Shown: positions 9,801 to 20,955 of the stretch, piece by piece
Position numbering within the stretch: position 1 is the first letter of the stretch
Layout: each line of letters begins with the position of its first letter
Assembly (NCBI GenBank): GCA_946811185.2
Contig: OX328101.1
Coordinates: forward strand, 16,476,122 to 16,540,121
Direction of reading: 5' to 3'
Length of the DNA stretch: 64,000 bases
Source of the DNA: Hippopus hippopus
Lineage: Eukaryota; Mollusca; Bivalvia; Cardiida; Cardiidae
The notes under the pieces: model-generated
What the model was told of the DNA's origin: nothing
What the model saw: the letters and a program-made list of their open reading frames with translations, nothing else
Databases searched by the model: none
Made by a program: the position numbers and the translations under genes

Positions 9801-9912
9801 ATAAGGGACTGATCATTGAAAGAGTAGAAATCATGATGAAAAAAGTGTGATTACTAGCAGTTTTTTCTTTTCCAGAAAGTTTTTTCAAGTCTTTTTTACC
9901 AATGGTCCTATA
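9800..9912 (-). mobile_element. MITE-A copy, degraded
   Basis: Hairpin remnant (AGTGTGATTACTAGCAG centre) flanked by GAAAGAGTAGAAATCATG and the short-arm remnant TTTTACCAATGG. Confidence 0.45.
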
Positions 9913-9927
9913 AAATGAGGATCATTT

Positions 9928-10129
9928 TAATCCATAAAGCACCTTTCACAATTAAAGATGCCTTTGAGGCCTGTGTAGATTAAGATCAGACTGCACAGAA
10001 TGTGCATCTGATCTTTGGTCTACACTGTCCACTTTGCTGAAATTTTCTGGACATAGACAAGCTTCAAATTGCACTTATTTTGTAGACTTAGAATGTATCT
10101 TGGATTCATTTGAAGCTTTACGGGTTAAA
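9928..10129. mobile_element. MITE-C copy, near full length
   Basis: Starts TTTTAATCCATAAAGC and ends GCTTTACGGGTTAAAA. The hairpin GATTAAGATCAGACTGCACA with TGTGCATCTGATC and then CTACACTGTCC is well kept. TTAA-like ends on both sides resemble MITE-A. Confidence 0.7.
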
Positions 10130-10240
10130 AAGAGCAAAACATTACTATTTACATATGGGGGCACCAAACTTTGATTTTCAATATATCATACTTCAAACTT
10201 TTACAGTATTTTATGGCTGCCATAAATCTGGCAACAATAT

Positions 10241-10492
10241 TTAAGCCATGTTCTGGCAAAAGAGGGTTTAATTCATCTCCATGAAGCATTGTGCCAAGCA
10301 AGTCATCACATAATCAGATCCATAAAATTCATTTTGTCTAACAACTGAGTCATTAGGTAGAATGGTTCTTTTTCATGCAGAAAATTTACCACTAGCAAAA
10401 TATTTCTACTCATGTCAGACTGCAGAGTCTGACCCAAGTAGATACTTTTTGAAGATGCATTATACCCCCTTATCACAGAGCACAGCTTGTTT
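10241..10492 (+). mobile_element. MITE-B copy
   Basis: Ends ATTTAAGCCATGTTCTG and CACAGAGCACAGCTTGT are inverted, as in other MITE-B copies. The hairpin TCAGACTGCAGAGTCTGA lies toward the right. An open frame inside (10306-10629 minus) is not a gene. Confidence 0.75.
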
Positions 10493-10599
10493 GCTTTCAG
10501 TTTACAATCATCATAAATAAAATGATATCTAGCAGTTCTATGAAGACCAACACTAACATACCCTGTTGTCAATTTGGGCACACAGTCAATGGGGGAGTA

Positions 10600-13207
10600 T
10601 AGGAACGCCGTAGCTGTCATATGTAACAAATTTCGAGTTTTCGTATTTAAACAAATTTTATTATGTAAAATAATGCATTATTTCGTCAGCTAAGATAGTG
10701 TTTTTCTCAATACATGAATTTGTTATGTTATAAATAAATGTTCAGTTGACGAAGTCTCAACTTATTATATTTTAACACTATCTTACTATGTTAATGGAAT
10801 AAGAGACTTGCTTGATTCTTTGCGTTGTTATGTTGAAAGACAAAGTTGACTTGTCAAATGGTGTTACTGTTAGGTCTATGCGCTGTGTTATTGTGTCCGA
10901 CACACGAAAGTTTTTATTACGTCAATCAGACGTGTTGTTGCGTTAGTCCGGTACTTTAATCTATCAATTTTCGTCATGTAGAGGTTTGTGAACTCTTTTG
11001 ACTTCTTTAAGTTTTGTATTTATAAATGTGTCTTTTAAAATGTTATTGTATTAGTAAGATGAGTTAAATGATCGATCATTTGTGTTGTTCTCTTAAACGA
11101 TAATGTTGACTTGTCAAGTTGTTGTATTGTTATGTCTGAATGCTACTTTATTGTGTTTATGGGATATATTGACTGGTCGATTCTTTGTGGTGATGTGCTA
11201 AAGAACAAAGTTAACGTGTCCAAGAGTTTTATTATAGCGTTAAATACGCCATGTTGATTTGTTCATAGGCCATATTGATTGGTCAACTATTTGTTCTGTT
11301 AGGTTAAAAAACAAAGGTAATATGTCTGCATGCTACTTCAGTTTGTGCATACACTACGTTGACTGGCCGACTATTCAAGTCGTTAGCTTAAAAAACACAG
11401 TTAGCTTGTCAACCGGTTGTGTCATTATGTCTATACACCATGTTGTTGTGTTTATAGAACATGTTGACCGGTAGATTATTTGTGCTGTTGGGTTAAAAGA
11501 TAATATTGGGTTGTTGAAATGCTGTATTACTGTGTTCATCGAGCATGTTTACCGGTCGTCCCTTTGTGTTGTTACGTTAAAAAACAAAGTTAAGTTGTCA
11601 ACAGTTAGATCATTATATCTACATGTCATCCTATTGTGTTCAAAGGATATGTTAACTGGTTGATTCTTTGTGTTGGTTGGTCTATGAACAATGTTGGTTT
11701 ATCAGACAGTTGTATCGTGATGTCTACTCGTCAATTTGTTGTCTTTTTTTTGACATCTTGAATGGTCGAATCCTTCTGTTGTTCGATTAAAAATCAAAGT
11801 TGTTATGTCTGCATGCTGCCTCATTGTGTTCATTTGACATACTCACTGGTTGGCTATTTGTGTTGTTGTGTTAAAAAATTGAGTTATGTCTGCATGCTAC
11901 GTTATTGTGTGTATGAGACATGTTAACTGGTAGACTCTTTGTGTTGTTTGGTTAAAATACAAAGTTAGCATGTCAGATAGTTAAATTACTATGTCTATAC
12001 GCCATGTTATTGTGTTCATTAGCCATGCTGAGTGGTCTAGTTTTTATGCTGTTGGCTTAAAAAACATTGTTGGGTTGTCAAATGGTTATATTGTATGTTA
12101 ACATGGTATGTTATTGTGTTCATTTGACATGTTGACTGGTCGACTGTTAGTGTTGTGTGGTTAAACATTAAAGTTAAAATGTCAGACAGATGTATTATTA
12201 CGTCTACGTGCCATGTTATTGTGTTCACTGGACAAGTTGACTGGTGGACTTTCTGTATTGATTTGTTTAAAGCAATGCTGGGTTGTGAAATAGTTGTATT
12301 TTTATGTCTACAACAGATGTCATCGTGTTAATAGGATATAATCATAATAGCGTAGCATGTTGGCATACTAGTTTAGTTTTGTAACACAAAAACACAAATA
12401 GTGACCAGTCAACTTGTCCAGTGAACACAATAACGTAGTACGTAGACATGAATAGCTTTATTTTTCAACCAAACAACACAAATAGTCAACCAGTCAACAT
12501 GGTGTACCAAAGCAATAACACGGCTTGTAGACATAATAATACAGCTGTTTAACAAGCTTACTCTGTTTTTAACCCCAACAACAGTAAGAATCGACCAACC
12601 AACATGTCCAATGTAAACAGTAACGTAGCATGCAGACATAATAACTTATATTTCAATACAACAACACAAACAATTGACCATACAACCTTTCCAACAAACA
12701 CAATAACATGTCGAGTAGATCTGATGACCATTTGACAACTTAACTTTGTTTTGTAAGCCAACAACACAGAGAGTCAACCAGGCAACATGTCCAATGAACA
12801 CAATAAAATGCAGTGTATCTATATAGTAATAAAACCATTTGACAAACCAAAAATGTTTTTTAACCGTCCAACACAAAGAACCGACCAGTCAGCATTGCTA
12901 ATGTACGCAATAACATAACGTGTAAACATAATGGTTCAGTTGTTTGACAAGTCACCATTCTTTTCCGACCAAACAACAGAAAGAATCGACAAGTCATCAT
13001 GTCTCCTTAACATAACAACAACATAATATGTAGACATAATAATACAACGGTATAATAACTCAACATTGATTTTCAACCCGATAACGTTATGTATTAAGCA
13101 AATCACATGCCAGGTAGACATATTAAGATATCTGTTCAACAAAATGAAATTTCATACCAACAAAACAACTCAAATTGTGTTAACTTATGACAGCTATGGC
13201 GTTCCAT
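10600..13207. mobile_element. Foldback element with tandem-unit arms, about 2.6 kb
   Basis: The left tip GGAACGCCGTAGCTGTCATA (10602-10621) recurs inverted at 13187-13205 with G/A differences; TA flanks both tips. The left arm (about 10780-12330) is some 14 diverged units of about 100 bp with TATTGTGTTCAT, GTTGACTGGTCGA and GGTTAAAAAACAAAGTTA. From about 12390 to 13160 the same units run in the opposite direction (CCAGTCAAC, ATGAACACAATAA). The organisation resembles Foldback/FB and similar long-TIR elements. It encodes no transposase. The many short open frames inside arise from the repeated unit. Confidence 0.8.
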
Positions 13208-13334
13208 AGGGGAGGGTGTGTGTGTTATGGCCTCTGTGAGGAAAAAATAGGCTGAGTAAGACACCAAAGGAAGGTGTGGGCACTCAGCCTTTACATTCTG
13301 CTCCATCTTTACTACATTTTTGGCTTTTCTCTTA
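13208..13334. other. Flank of the foldback element
   Basis: Contains a short GT run and the small inverted pair GGCTGAGTAAGACACC / GGGCACTCAGCC. Nothing else recognised. Confidence 0.4.
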
Positions 13335-13503
13335 ACCCTTAAAAGGCCTTCAGAACTTTATTGGCCTTTGCAGCCAATGTAGATCTAGTTCAGACAGTAC
13401 AAAATAAGAAAAGGTTACCAGCATTTTCTCCTTTTCTCACAATGTTTTTCATAGCTTTCTTCCTCAGAGTCGTTAAAACTTGGGATTACATGATAAAGAG
13501 TTA
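13334..13503 (-). mobile_element. MITE-C left arm joined to a MITE-A hairpin and short arm
   Basis: 13334-13398 is a MITE-C start (TTAACCCTTAAAAGGCC, AATGTAGATCTAGTTCAGAC). 13398-13503 is a MITE-A hairpin (GGTTACCAGCATTTTCTCC) and short arm ending ACATGATAAAGAGTTAT. The junction inside both hairpins makes this a composite. Confidence 0.6.
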
Positions 13504-13687
13504 TAGATTGAATTCCATTATAGTTTCAAATATGTTCGATAATGTCATCTACAAAATTAATGCTTTCAGTGTGGATGAATCTTAAATCTTAATTCATATT
13601 GATCGTTCATACTTTGCAATGTTTTCAATGTTATTGGCAAAGATCTGTCACAAATTGATGTTCAGAAGTTGTATGTGTTTATCGTTT

Positions 13688-14238
13688 ATAACATGGTGTT
13701 TAACACTATTTTCAACATCATATCAATTATATCACGGCAGCCAGTGCACCTATCCAAACTTTCCTGGAATTTCTGTTACCAGTCCTTTCCACAATAATCT
13801 TCCCAAGCCACTTGCTGCTTTCCAACATTACAATGGCCAAAACGATGATCAGCAGTGAGATTGTTTGATTGACTGAATGTTGTTTTATGCCTCTTTTAAC
13901 ATTATTTCAGACATATTATGGCAACAGCTCACATATTCATGTATTTCCTGGGTTTCACCAGTATTAGGCCAGGGCTATGAAGTGTCTTGCCCAAGGACAC
14001 TCCCATGAAAACCCCAGTGGATCCAGTGGGGCTTGAACCCAGGGCTTCTAGGTCATGTGTTCCACACTCTACCACTGAGCCATGCGGGACCACGATCAGC
14101 AGTGAGAGAGGAATGAATCCTGTCACAATGACTATCATCAATCCTCAGAGAGAAAGTGGCCAAGCTGGAGATTTGAACCAGCAACCTTTTAGTCTCAAGC
14201 CCTGTATGCTACCAACTGTGCTACCCAGACTTGGCAAG
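13688..14238 (-). mobile_element. SINE-A copy, split by a SINE-B
   Basis: The tail is on the left (ACATGGTGTTTAACACTATT). The body has GCCAGTGCACCTATCC and GAGAGAGGAATGAATCCTGTC. The tRNA-like head is at the right, with a B-box complement GGAGATTTGAACCAGC near 14170. 13861-14093 is a later SINE-B insertion. Confidence 0.85.
13861..14093 (-). mobile_element. SINE-B inserted in SINE-A, with target duplication
   Basis: On the minus strand the head has A box TGGCTCAGTGGTAG and B box GGTTCAAGCCC. The tail ends in CAATCAAACAA-type sequence. The 14-bp duplication GATCAGCAGTGAGA flanks it at 13847-13860 and 14094-14107, which proves the insertion. Confidence 0.92.
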
Positions 14239-14885
14239 TTATATGCGTGTATTTGATACTTTATGCAAATGCTTTTGATTGGACCAGTCTAAAATTCTGT
14301 CATCTAGCAAAGAGTTAATAAACTACTATAATTATTAGTCTAAAGGTTAAACAAACAATATAGAGTGATGGGAATGGACAAAACAATATGGATTTATTTG
14401 TAATTTGATGACATTGAAAGCTTCAACAATTACTATTCTATCTAGAGTGGAATATCTGTGGCTTACGCTAAAATTCAAGGTTAGATTGAGGATGAAGAAC
14501 AATAGAGACATGATTTACTCCAGAACCATGGACACCTACAGCTGTATGGAAAATAGAAAATTTGCCCCCAGAAAATGTTTACTATCACTTTGGCAAACAA
14601 AGCAAGAAAGATTTTTGTCAAATCTGCCACTGTTTGGCTGAAGATGATGGTTATCTCAAGGAAGTCTGTATTTAGTGAAACATCATGGAATAATTATTAT
14701 GAAAATATTAATCAAATAGTGAGTCTAGTAGTAGTAAATTGGATGTCTTAGCGATGACTGGAAAAGTAACTAAGGATATATTTATTTCATTTTTCTCTCA
14801 AATCTAATCAAATAATATACAAATAAAAATTTGACTTCTATAACAAAAGTACTGTACTTGACTCTTCATCAAACAAATCTGTGTT
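14238..14885. other. Unannotated stretch
   Basis: No repeat identified. An open segment at about 14516-14674 (plus) has protein-like codon use (reads through KKDFCQICHCLAEDDG) but no recognised family. It is most likely chance. Confidence 0.4.
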
Positions 14886-15114
14886 TAACGCTTTACCCCA
14901 CAGCAATACTTTAGACGGGTCCAAATTGAATGCATATGCAGACACGAAATCAAATGAAGCTCAAATAGTTGCTCCATTTCTCTGAAAGATTAAAAAACAT
15001 TGTAGAAAAAGGAGAAAATGCTGGTTACCAGCATTTTCTCCTTTTTCCACAATGTTTTAAAAAATCATCTTTCTCAGGGTCGTTAAAAGTCGTCATTGTG
15101 TGGTAAAGGGTTAA
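14885..15114 (-). mobile_element. MITE-A copy, full length (type example)
   Basis: TTAA at both ends. Left end CGCTTTACCCCACAGC, long arm with AATTGAATGCATATGCAGAC, an almost perfect hairpin at 14997-15059 centred on GCTGGTTACCAGC, short arm TCAGGGTCGTTAAAAGTCG, right end TGTGGTAAAGGGTTAA. The pattern TTAA-CCCTTTACCA with mirrored end fits a piggyBac-type MITE (inference); no piggyBac transposase is in the window. Confidence 0.88.
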
Positions 15115-15139
15115 TCAGTCCTCAGGAAAAATTGCTTTT

Positions 15140-16497
15140 AACCCTTAACACAAGAGGGCCATGATGGCCCTGTATCGCTCCACTGGCTATTAAGTAAAAA
15201 CACTACAAGCCAAACATTACAATATTCAGCAAATTGATTTCAAACACGAGGACATGCAAACATTTTTCTATCTAATCCTACGAGAAAGTTGTGATCCATG
15301 GGCAAAGCCAATTTTGATCGCAAAGCTATAATTATTTGAATCCTGGTGGAGGTCCACAATATAAAGCTCCATACCAAATAATTCAGTTCTTGAATGTTAT
15401 AAACAAGAAGATTTTCAAATTTTTCTCAATTTGGGCACCCTTGATGGAGACCCCCTAGATAAAGCTAAATGCAAAATTTGATAGCCCTAGCCCTTATAGC
15501 TAGATGCAAAAGATTTTCCTATATAAGCCCGCCCATGTAAAACATGTTATCCCCTGGAGCGAAGTCAAATTTGACCCTGGGCTATAATTTGGACACCCTT
15601 GGTACAGGTCCACTAGATAAAGCTACATGCCAAATTTGGTCGCCCTAGGCCCCATGGCTAGGTCAAAGAAGAATTTTAAAGTTCTCCCAATATAAGCCCA
15701 TGTAAAACTTGTTATATAAGCCCATGTAAAACTTGTTACCCCCGGGCAGGGCCTAATTTGACCCCAGGGCTATAATTTGAACAATCTTGGCAGAGGTCCA
15801 CTAGATAAAGCTACATGCCAAATTTGGTAGCTCTAGGCCCTATGGCTAGGTAGAAGAGGAATTTTAAAGTTCTCCCTAAATAAGCCCATGTATAACTTGT
15901 AACCCCCGGGGCGGGGCCAATTTTGACCCCAGGGCTATAAATTGAAGAAACTTGGTAGAGGTCCACTAGATAAAGCTACATGCCAAATTTGGTAGCCCTT
16001 GGCCTTACGGTTTCAGACAAGAAGATTTTCAAAGATTTTCAAAATTTTTCAGTTTTGTTGCCATGGCAGCCAGAGTTTTTGAAGGAATTAAATTCTTTCA
16101 AGAAATTCTGAAGAGGACCATGGCAGGATCATTTCTGTGAAGTTTCATCAAAATTGGATGGGTAGTTTCAGAGAAGAAGACGTTTTAAAAAAAAGTTAAC
16201 GGACGGATGGACGGACGGACGCACGGACGGACGCACGACGGACAACAGGCCATGACATAAGCCCGCTGGCCTTCGGCCAGTGGAGCTAAAAACCATTAAA
16301 TTTTCGGTTTGTCCACTAAATTTAAAGCACTCACATACAATACATTCTATGCAGCCCAAATAGAGGAAATTGTCTGTGAAAGGGTAGAAAATATTGAGGT
16401 TAAAAAAAGGAGACCAGCATTTTCTTTTTTGACAACATTTTCAAAAGCCTTCTTCCTCAGGGTCATTAAAACTCAGGACTGTGTCGTAAATTGTTAA
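15140..16497 (-). mobile_element. MITE-A copy split by H1 copy c
   Basis: TTAACCCTTAAC at 15140 continues after the H1 element at 16291 as ACCATTAAATTTTCGGTTTG, then long arm, damaged hairpin and short arm to TTAA at 16494-16497. H1c therefore inserted into a MITE-A terminal repeat. Confidence 0.75.
15149..16290 (+). mobile_element. H1 element, copy c
   Basis: 5' end ACAAGAGGGCCATGATGGCC (hairpin) then GCTCCACTGGC. Core units and the odd partial duplication of CCCATGTAAAACTTGTTA match copy a. The ACGG tract is at 16200-16240. 3' hairpin CTGGCCTTCGGCCAG then TGGAGCTAA. From 15431 to the end it is nearly identical to 1568-2414. Confidence 0.85.
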
Positions 16498-16519
16498 AAG
16501 CACTGTATGAAATGAAGAA

Positions 16520-16834
16520 AATGCATATACCAGCATTTTTTCCCCTATTTTTCCCCACAATGTTTCCTATCTACTCAAAAGCAAAACTGTCATTTGAGAC
16601 ACACTCAATAACCACACAATCCTGAGTTTTAACGACCCCTGAGAAACAGAGCCTTTTGAGAACATTGTGGGAAAGGGAGAAAATGCTGGTAACCAGCATT
16701 TTCTCCTTTTCCTGCAATGTTTTCTACCCCATAAAGAGCAAATCTGGTCAGTAACCTACAATTTGTGTTCTTCAAATGCTGTAATTAAATTCGTTTCGAC
16801 AAGTCTAACATTTAGTTGTTTGGTAAAGAGTTAA
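16520..16834 (+). mobile_element. MITE-A: hairpin fragment followed by a full copy
   Basis: 16520-16600 is a hairpin half with a piece of long arm. 16607-16834 is complete: CCACACAATCCTGAGTTTTA, hairpin at 16660-16722, long arm, GTTTGGTAAAGAGTTAA. Confidence 0.8.
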
Positions 16835-16844
16835 TTCTTTATCT

Positions 16845-17075
16845 GCAAATGGATTTTCAGGACTTGCCTCAATACAGGTGCTTTTTGTTGTCAACCTTTG
16901 TAGTGCTAAATAAATGAAACTGAAATTCTCAGTCAGAACAAAAGATGCATTATAGATTGCGATTTCAAAGCTGTTGTCAAAACATTTAGCAAAGGAAGCA
17001 GGCAGTGCAGATTCAAGATCAGGCTGCTCATGAAAATGCAGTCTGATCATAATCTACACTGTCAGCAGTGGCAAC
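16845..17075. mobile_element. MITE-C copy, degraded
   Basis: Hairpin GATTCAAGATCAGGCTGC / GCAGTCTGATCATAATC at 17010-17055, then CTACACTGTCAGC. The left arm is weak. Confidence 0.6.
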
Positions 17076-17123
17076 TAAATCAGGGACCAGCATCACAAAA
17101 GTTTTAAACCTTTAAATTGCTCT

Positions 17124-17696
17124 TTAAAGCCATGGTCACATTTATGGTCATACACGCAGTTGTTCGTAGTTCATTTCAAACATAGTCTGCTGTAATGTTA
17201 ACTACAGTCAACTAGGTTGAAGTATGTTCAAAGTAGGTTCACAATTGGCAAAAAGAGGAAATATAGAAAATCTAAGTAGGTTGAACTACATGTAAGTACG
17301 GTCAACTACATCCAACTGCTCAGTATGGGTAAGCTGCAGTCATTGTACTTTGACCGCTGTCACATCTTAGGTATTTGACCGTAGGCGGGAATTACCGTAG
17401 TTGAATGTATTAGACACATTAAGGTTAAGTAGGGTCAAATACGGTTAACTACGGTCAACTACGTTCAAACTACAGTAGGGTCACAACATCGTAGTTAACT
17501 GTAACAAATTTTTGAACATGTTCAAAAGTTTTGCGCTCACTATGGGCAAATCATAAGTTCAAACTACGTTCATTACTACGTGGCACTAAGGTTATCTACA
17601 TGTAACTATGCTCAACTACGTTTAATACAATCAACTACGGCTATCTACGGTCATTCCCCACTACGGTCAACTACGTGAGGTGTGACCGCGGCTTTA
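17124..17696. mobile_element. GGTCAACTACG-rich TIR element, copy 1 (CpG-rich)
   Basis: Inverted ends TTAAAGCCATGGTCACA and TGTGACCGCGGCTTTA. The interior is built of many variants of GGTCAACTACG and CTACGGTCA in both directions, with no coding. CpG dinucleotides are well kept. A second copy lies at 41569. Confidence 0.75.
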
Positions 17697-17730
17697 GTTT
17701 AAAGGAGTGAATGATCAATTATTCCTCTAT

Positions 17731-18153
17731 AATCCTTTACTACACAACAAAATTTTAGACTAGTCCAAATCTAAAGAATTCGCTGATGAAAAATTAAACA
17801 TGCCTAAAATGGTTGTATTTGTCTTTGAAAGGAATTAAAACAATGTGGGAAAAGGAGAAAATGCTGGTCACCAGCATTTTCTCCTTTTTCCTACATTGTT
17901 TTCAATAGCCCTCTTCCTCAGTGTCGTTAAAAGTTCACCCTTTACCACACATCAAAATTTTGGAATTGTCCAAACCCAAAGCATTTTGCAGACAACAAAT
18001 TGTGAAAGTTGTCCTTGATAGTGTAGAAAACATCATGGAACAACAGGAAAATGCTGGTTGTCATCACTTTCTTCTTTTCCCACAATGTTTTCAAAAGGTG
18101 TCTTTCAAGGTCATTAAAAGACTGGATCATTTGGTAAAGGTTAATAACTGTGA
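17731..18153 (-). mobile_element. Two consecutive MITE-A copies
   Basis: 17731-17932: long arm, near-perfect hairpin at 17842-17902, short arm cut before its TTAA. 17934-18153: begins CACCCTTTACCACACATC, with a weaker hairpin, and ends TTTGGTAAAGGTTAA. Confidence 0.8.
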
Positions 18154-18159
18154 CTTTAT

Positions 18160-18385
18160 CACATGATAAAATTTAAAATTATGTCCATTTTGAAAGCATT
18201 AAATTTTTGCAGACAAAAAATCAAATGTGGTTCAAATGATAAGAAATGTCTTTGAAAAAGCAGACAACATTGTTGGAATAGGAGAAAATGCTCAGGGGGT
18301 TTCCAGCATGTTTCCTTTTCCCATGATGTTTTCAAAAGCCTTCTCCCACAGGGTTGTTAACACTTGGGATTGTATGGTAAATTAA
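18160..18385 (-). mobile_element. MITE-A copy
   Basis: Long arm AGCATTAAATTTTTGCAGAC. The hairpin centre is changed to CTCAGGGGGTTTCCAGCATG. Right end TATGGTAAATTAA. Confidence 0.7.
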
Positions 18386-18514
18386 TAGAACTTTGGAAAG
18401 AAATAGAGACATGTTTAATAAATCTAAAGCAACATGATCAATTATTTAATTGCTTGAACTGTCTGATCTACATCCCTTCTCAATTATTGAGCATTAAATT
18501 AACTGCTTGCGTCT

Positions 18515-18960
18515 AATTCGTTAAAAATCAACAAAATTTTAGACATGTCAATACCCAATGCATTTGCGGTGGACAAATTAAACGGGACTCAAACTGTGTG
18601 ATTTGGGCTTTGCGGGGCAGAAAACACTGTGAAAAAAAAAGGAAATTGCTGAATATCACATTATTTTCAAACAAATCTTTCCGTGCAGTCCATTAAAAGT
18701 ACCAGGTTGTTAAGTACAGAGTTGATTTTTAACCGTTGTGGGGCTGAACATGAATTTAATCTATTATTCTATGTACACAGTGTAGATCAAGATCAGACTG
18801 CACAAAATGTACAGTCTGATATTGTATCTACACTGTCCTCTACTGAATTGCAAAATATTCTTACAAAAATAGCCTTGAATTTGCAACATATGCATTGTTT
18901 AGTTCTGACTCAGAATATCCATTCCATTTATTCAGCGCTAGAGTTCGAATTCTGTGTGTG
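18515..18960. mobile_element. MITE-A (degraded) followed by MITE-C
   Basis: 18515-18716: MITE-A long arm (AAAATTTTAGACATGTC) with half a hairpin. 18727-18960: MITE-C with hairpin GTAGATCAAGATCAGACTGC / CAGTCTGATATTGTATCTAC around 18782-18832. Confidence 0.65.
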
Positions 18961-19478
18961 ATGAAATTTAGCTACTAATTTATGGCTATGACAGCATCAC
19001 TGCTCTTTGTTACAATTCAATGCTTGATCAGCCATTAGGAAAATGATAAATTAGTTCTATGATCTAACCCTAACAGCCATTGGAATAATAGATACCTTGG
19101 GCCGTATCAACCATCCATTCTAAACTGCATTCTCATAGTCTTATTATACATTTAGAAAGTACCACAATTTCTGATTGGCTAAACCATTTAGTTTAGCCAA
19201 AATAGTTTAGCCAATTAGAAATTGTGTTACTCTGAAATTTAGAAAATTCTTCTCTAGATTCTAGAGTAAGAAAGTAGAATTAAGAACGTTAGTGAACATT
19301 GGGGACCTGGTTGAATACTCTAGCATATAACTTTAGAAAAAAATCCATAAAAAAGTGAGGTATTGCAGAATACTGATAGATTGGAAATTCCTTTTCATAA
19401 AGCCTGTGTTGGCTTTGCCACTCTGAGGAATGATATCAAATGTTTGCCTTGCCAATAACTATTAGTCTCATGATCACG
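18961..19478. other. Mostly unannotated; possible hairpin MITE at 19098-19320
   Basis: ACAATTTCTGATTGGCTAAAC (19171) pairs with GTTTAGCCAATTAGAAATTG (19209). The outer ends GGGCCGTATCAACC and GGTTGAATAC are loosely inverted, suggesting a separate non-coding TIR element. The remainder is featureless. Confidence 0.4.
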
Positions 19479-19927
19479 TTAACCCTTTACCACACATTCC
19501 CCAGGAAGAAGGTTTCAAAAAAAGAAAACATTAATGTGGAAAGGGAATAAAATGCTGTCAACCAGTATTCTCTCCTTTTCCCATATTGTTGTCTACCTTT
19601 TTAACTCTTTACCACACAACAAAATTTTAGACTTGTCTAAATTGAAAGCATTTGCAGACGCAAAAAAAAATATGACAAAAAATTTGAAATTTGTTTTGGG
19701 AACAGTGGAAAACACTGTGGGAAAAGGAGAAAATGCTGGTTACCACCATTTTCTCCTTTTCCCACAATGTTTTCAAAAGGCTTCATTCTCTTGGTCATTA
19801 AAAGTCGGGATTGTGTGGTAAAGGGTTAAAGACAAGTCCTATCGTTTATGCTACATTAAAATTGTTGACTAAAAATGCTTTCACTTTGGGAAAGTCTAAA
19901 TGTTTGTTGTTTGGTAGAGAGTTAACC
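19479..19927. mobile_element. Chain of MITE-A copies sharing TTAA
   Basis: 19479-19604 (+) is short arm plus hairpin and ends at a TTAA that also begins 19601-19829 (-), a complete copy with 63-bp hairpin and end TGTGGTAAAGGGTTAA. 19868-19927 is a long-arm fragment (+) ending in GAGTTAA. Confidence 0.8.
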
Positions 19928-19995
19928 CTTATAACAACTGGTACAGCTTCTCTTTTTTTGCATAATCAGTATCATACTGTAGAGATTTTAAACCT

Positions 19996-20167
19996 TAACC
20001 CTTTACCAAATGAGGAAATTTTAGACATGTCCAAATTGAAAGCATTTGCAGATGACAAAATGAATATAACTAGGCAACTGAAAGTTGTGCTGGAAGGAAA
20101 GAAAATATTGAGGGAAAATGCTGGTTACCATGGTCACTTAAAGTCGTGATTGTGTGGTACGGGATTA
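19996..20167 (-). mobile_element. MITE-A copy with collapsed hairpin
   Basis: TTAACCCTTTACCAAATGAG to GTGTGGTACGGGATTAA. The hairpin is reduced to one arm plus the loop (GGGAAAATGCTGGTTACCATGG), as expected of a replication-slippage deletion. Confidence 0.8.
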
Positions 20168-20219
20168 AAAGGCCCAAATACCCAATTCAGGAATTCTCAT
20201 TCTAGAAATATGACCCTAA

Positions 20220-20345
20220 GATGAGCCATTTCAAAATTGCTCTTGTCCAGAATGTCTTTGCAAAGTGGACGGTGAAGATCAAAGATCAGAATTCAGGTTT
20301 TGTGAAGTCTGATCTTGATCTACACTACCCTCCAAGGTAAAAGGT
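20220..20345. mobile_element. MITE-C copy, partial
   Basis: GAAGATCAAAGATCAGAATTC pairs with GAAGTCTGATCTTGATC, then CTACACTACCC. Ends not found. Confidence 0.55.
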
Positions 20346-20955
20346 AATTAATGCAGTGAAAGACACTTTTAGATTTAATTACTTTTATTTCGCCCATACA
20401 TACAGAATATTATGTTGTTGTAACTTTCCTGTTCTTTGTATTCGATTAGAGCAGCACCATAAAATTTGGTATCGTGCAAGACAGAAGGCTGAGCGAGATG
20501 TCAGATTTTTTTTTACGCTGCAAGAAGCAAATATAAGTACCAGAAAAGTTACTACAACATAACATACCTTAATTATATACCTACAACTTTCAACAACGTA
20601 ATATTACAACTGACATTTTATTCGAAAACAATAAACAAAATCAAACTAATAATGGATTAGTCGGAAATGACATTGTTTTTATGCATGGCAGATGAATATC
20701 TGAGCATTATGTTTTAACAAATGAAATTGAATACCGATGTATGTGTATTCCACACATAAGATATGTCATTATACCATATTTGAAACCGTATATGACACTG
20801 TATAGATACAGATTTTTTTTCTGTTGTGTGTGGTATTTTATCGGCATGCGAGAGATGTATTTGAGCTTGAATATTTTTGGGTATACAAATTGTAATATAT
20901 TCTACCAAACACATGCCTTAATTTACAGATTTATTACATAAAATTTTGGGCTCAA
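20345..20955. other. Unannotated stretch
   Basis: No repeat recognised. On the minus strand TTTGCTTCTTGCAG near 20525 would make a fair splice acceptor but the following frame closes after about 24 codons. No gene call made. Confidence 0.45.

Noticed and set aside
11259..13142. Series of 63-76-codon frames with similar peptides (IGHVDWSTIC-like)
   Set aside because: All come from the about 100-bp units of the foldback element read in several frames on both strands.
14516..14674. Protein-like open segment
   Set aside because: Only about 50 codons; such lengths are expected by chance across six frames here and no family is recognised.
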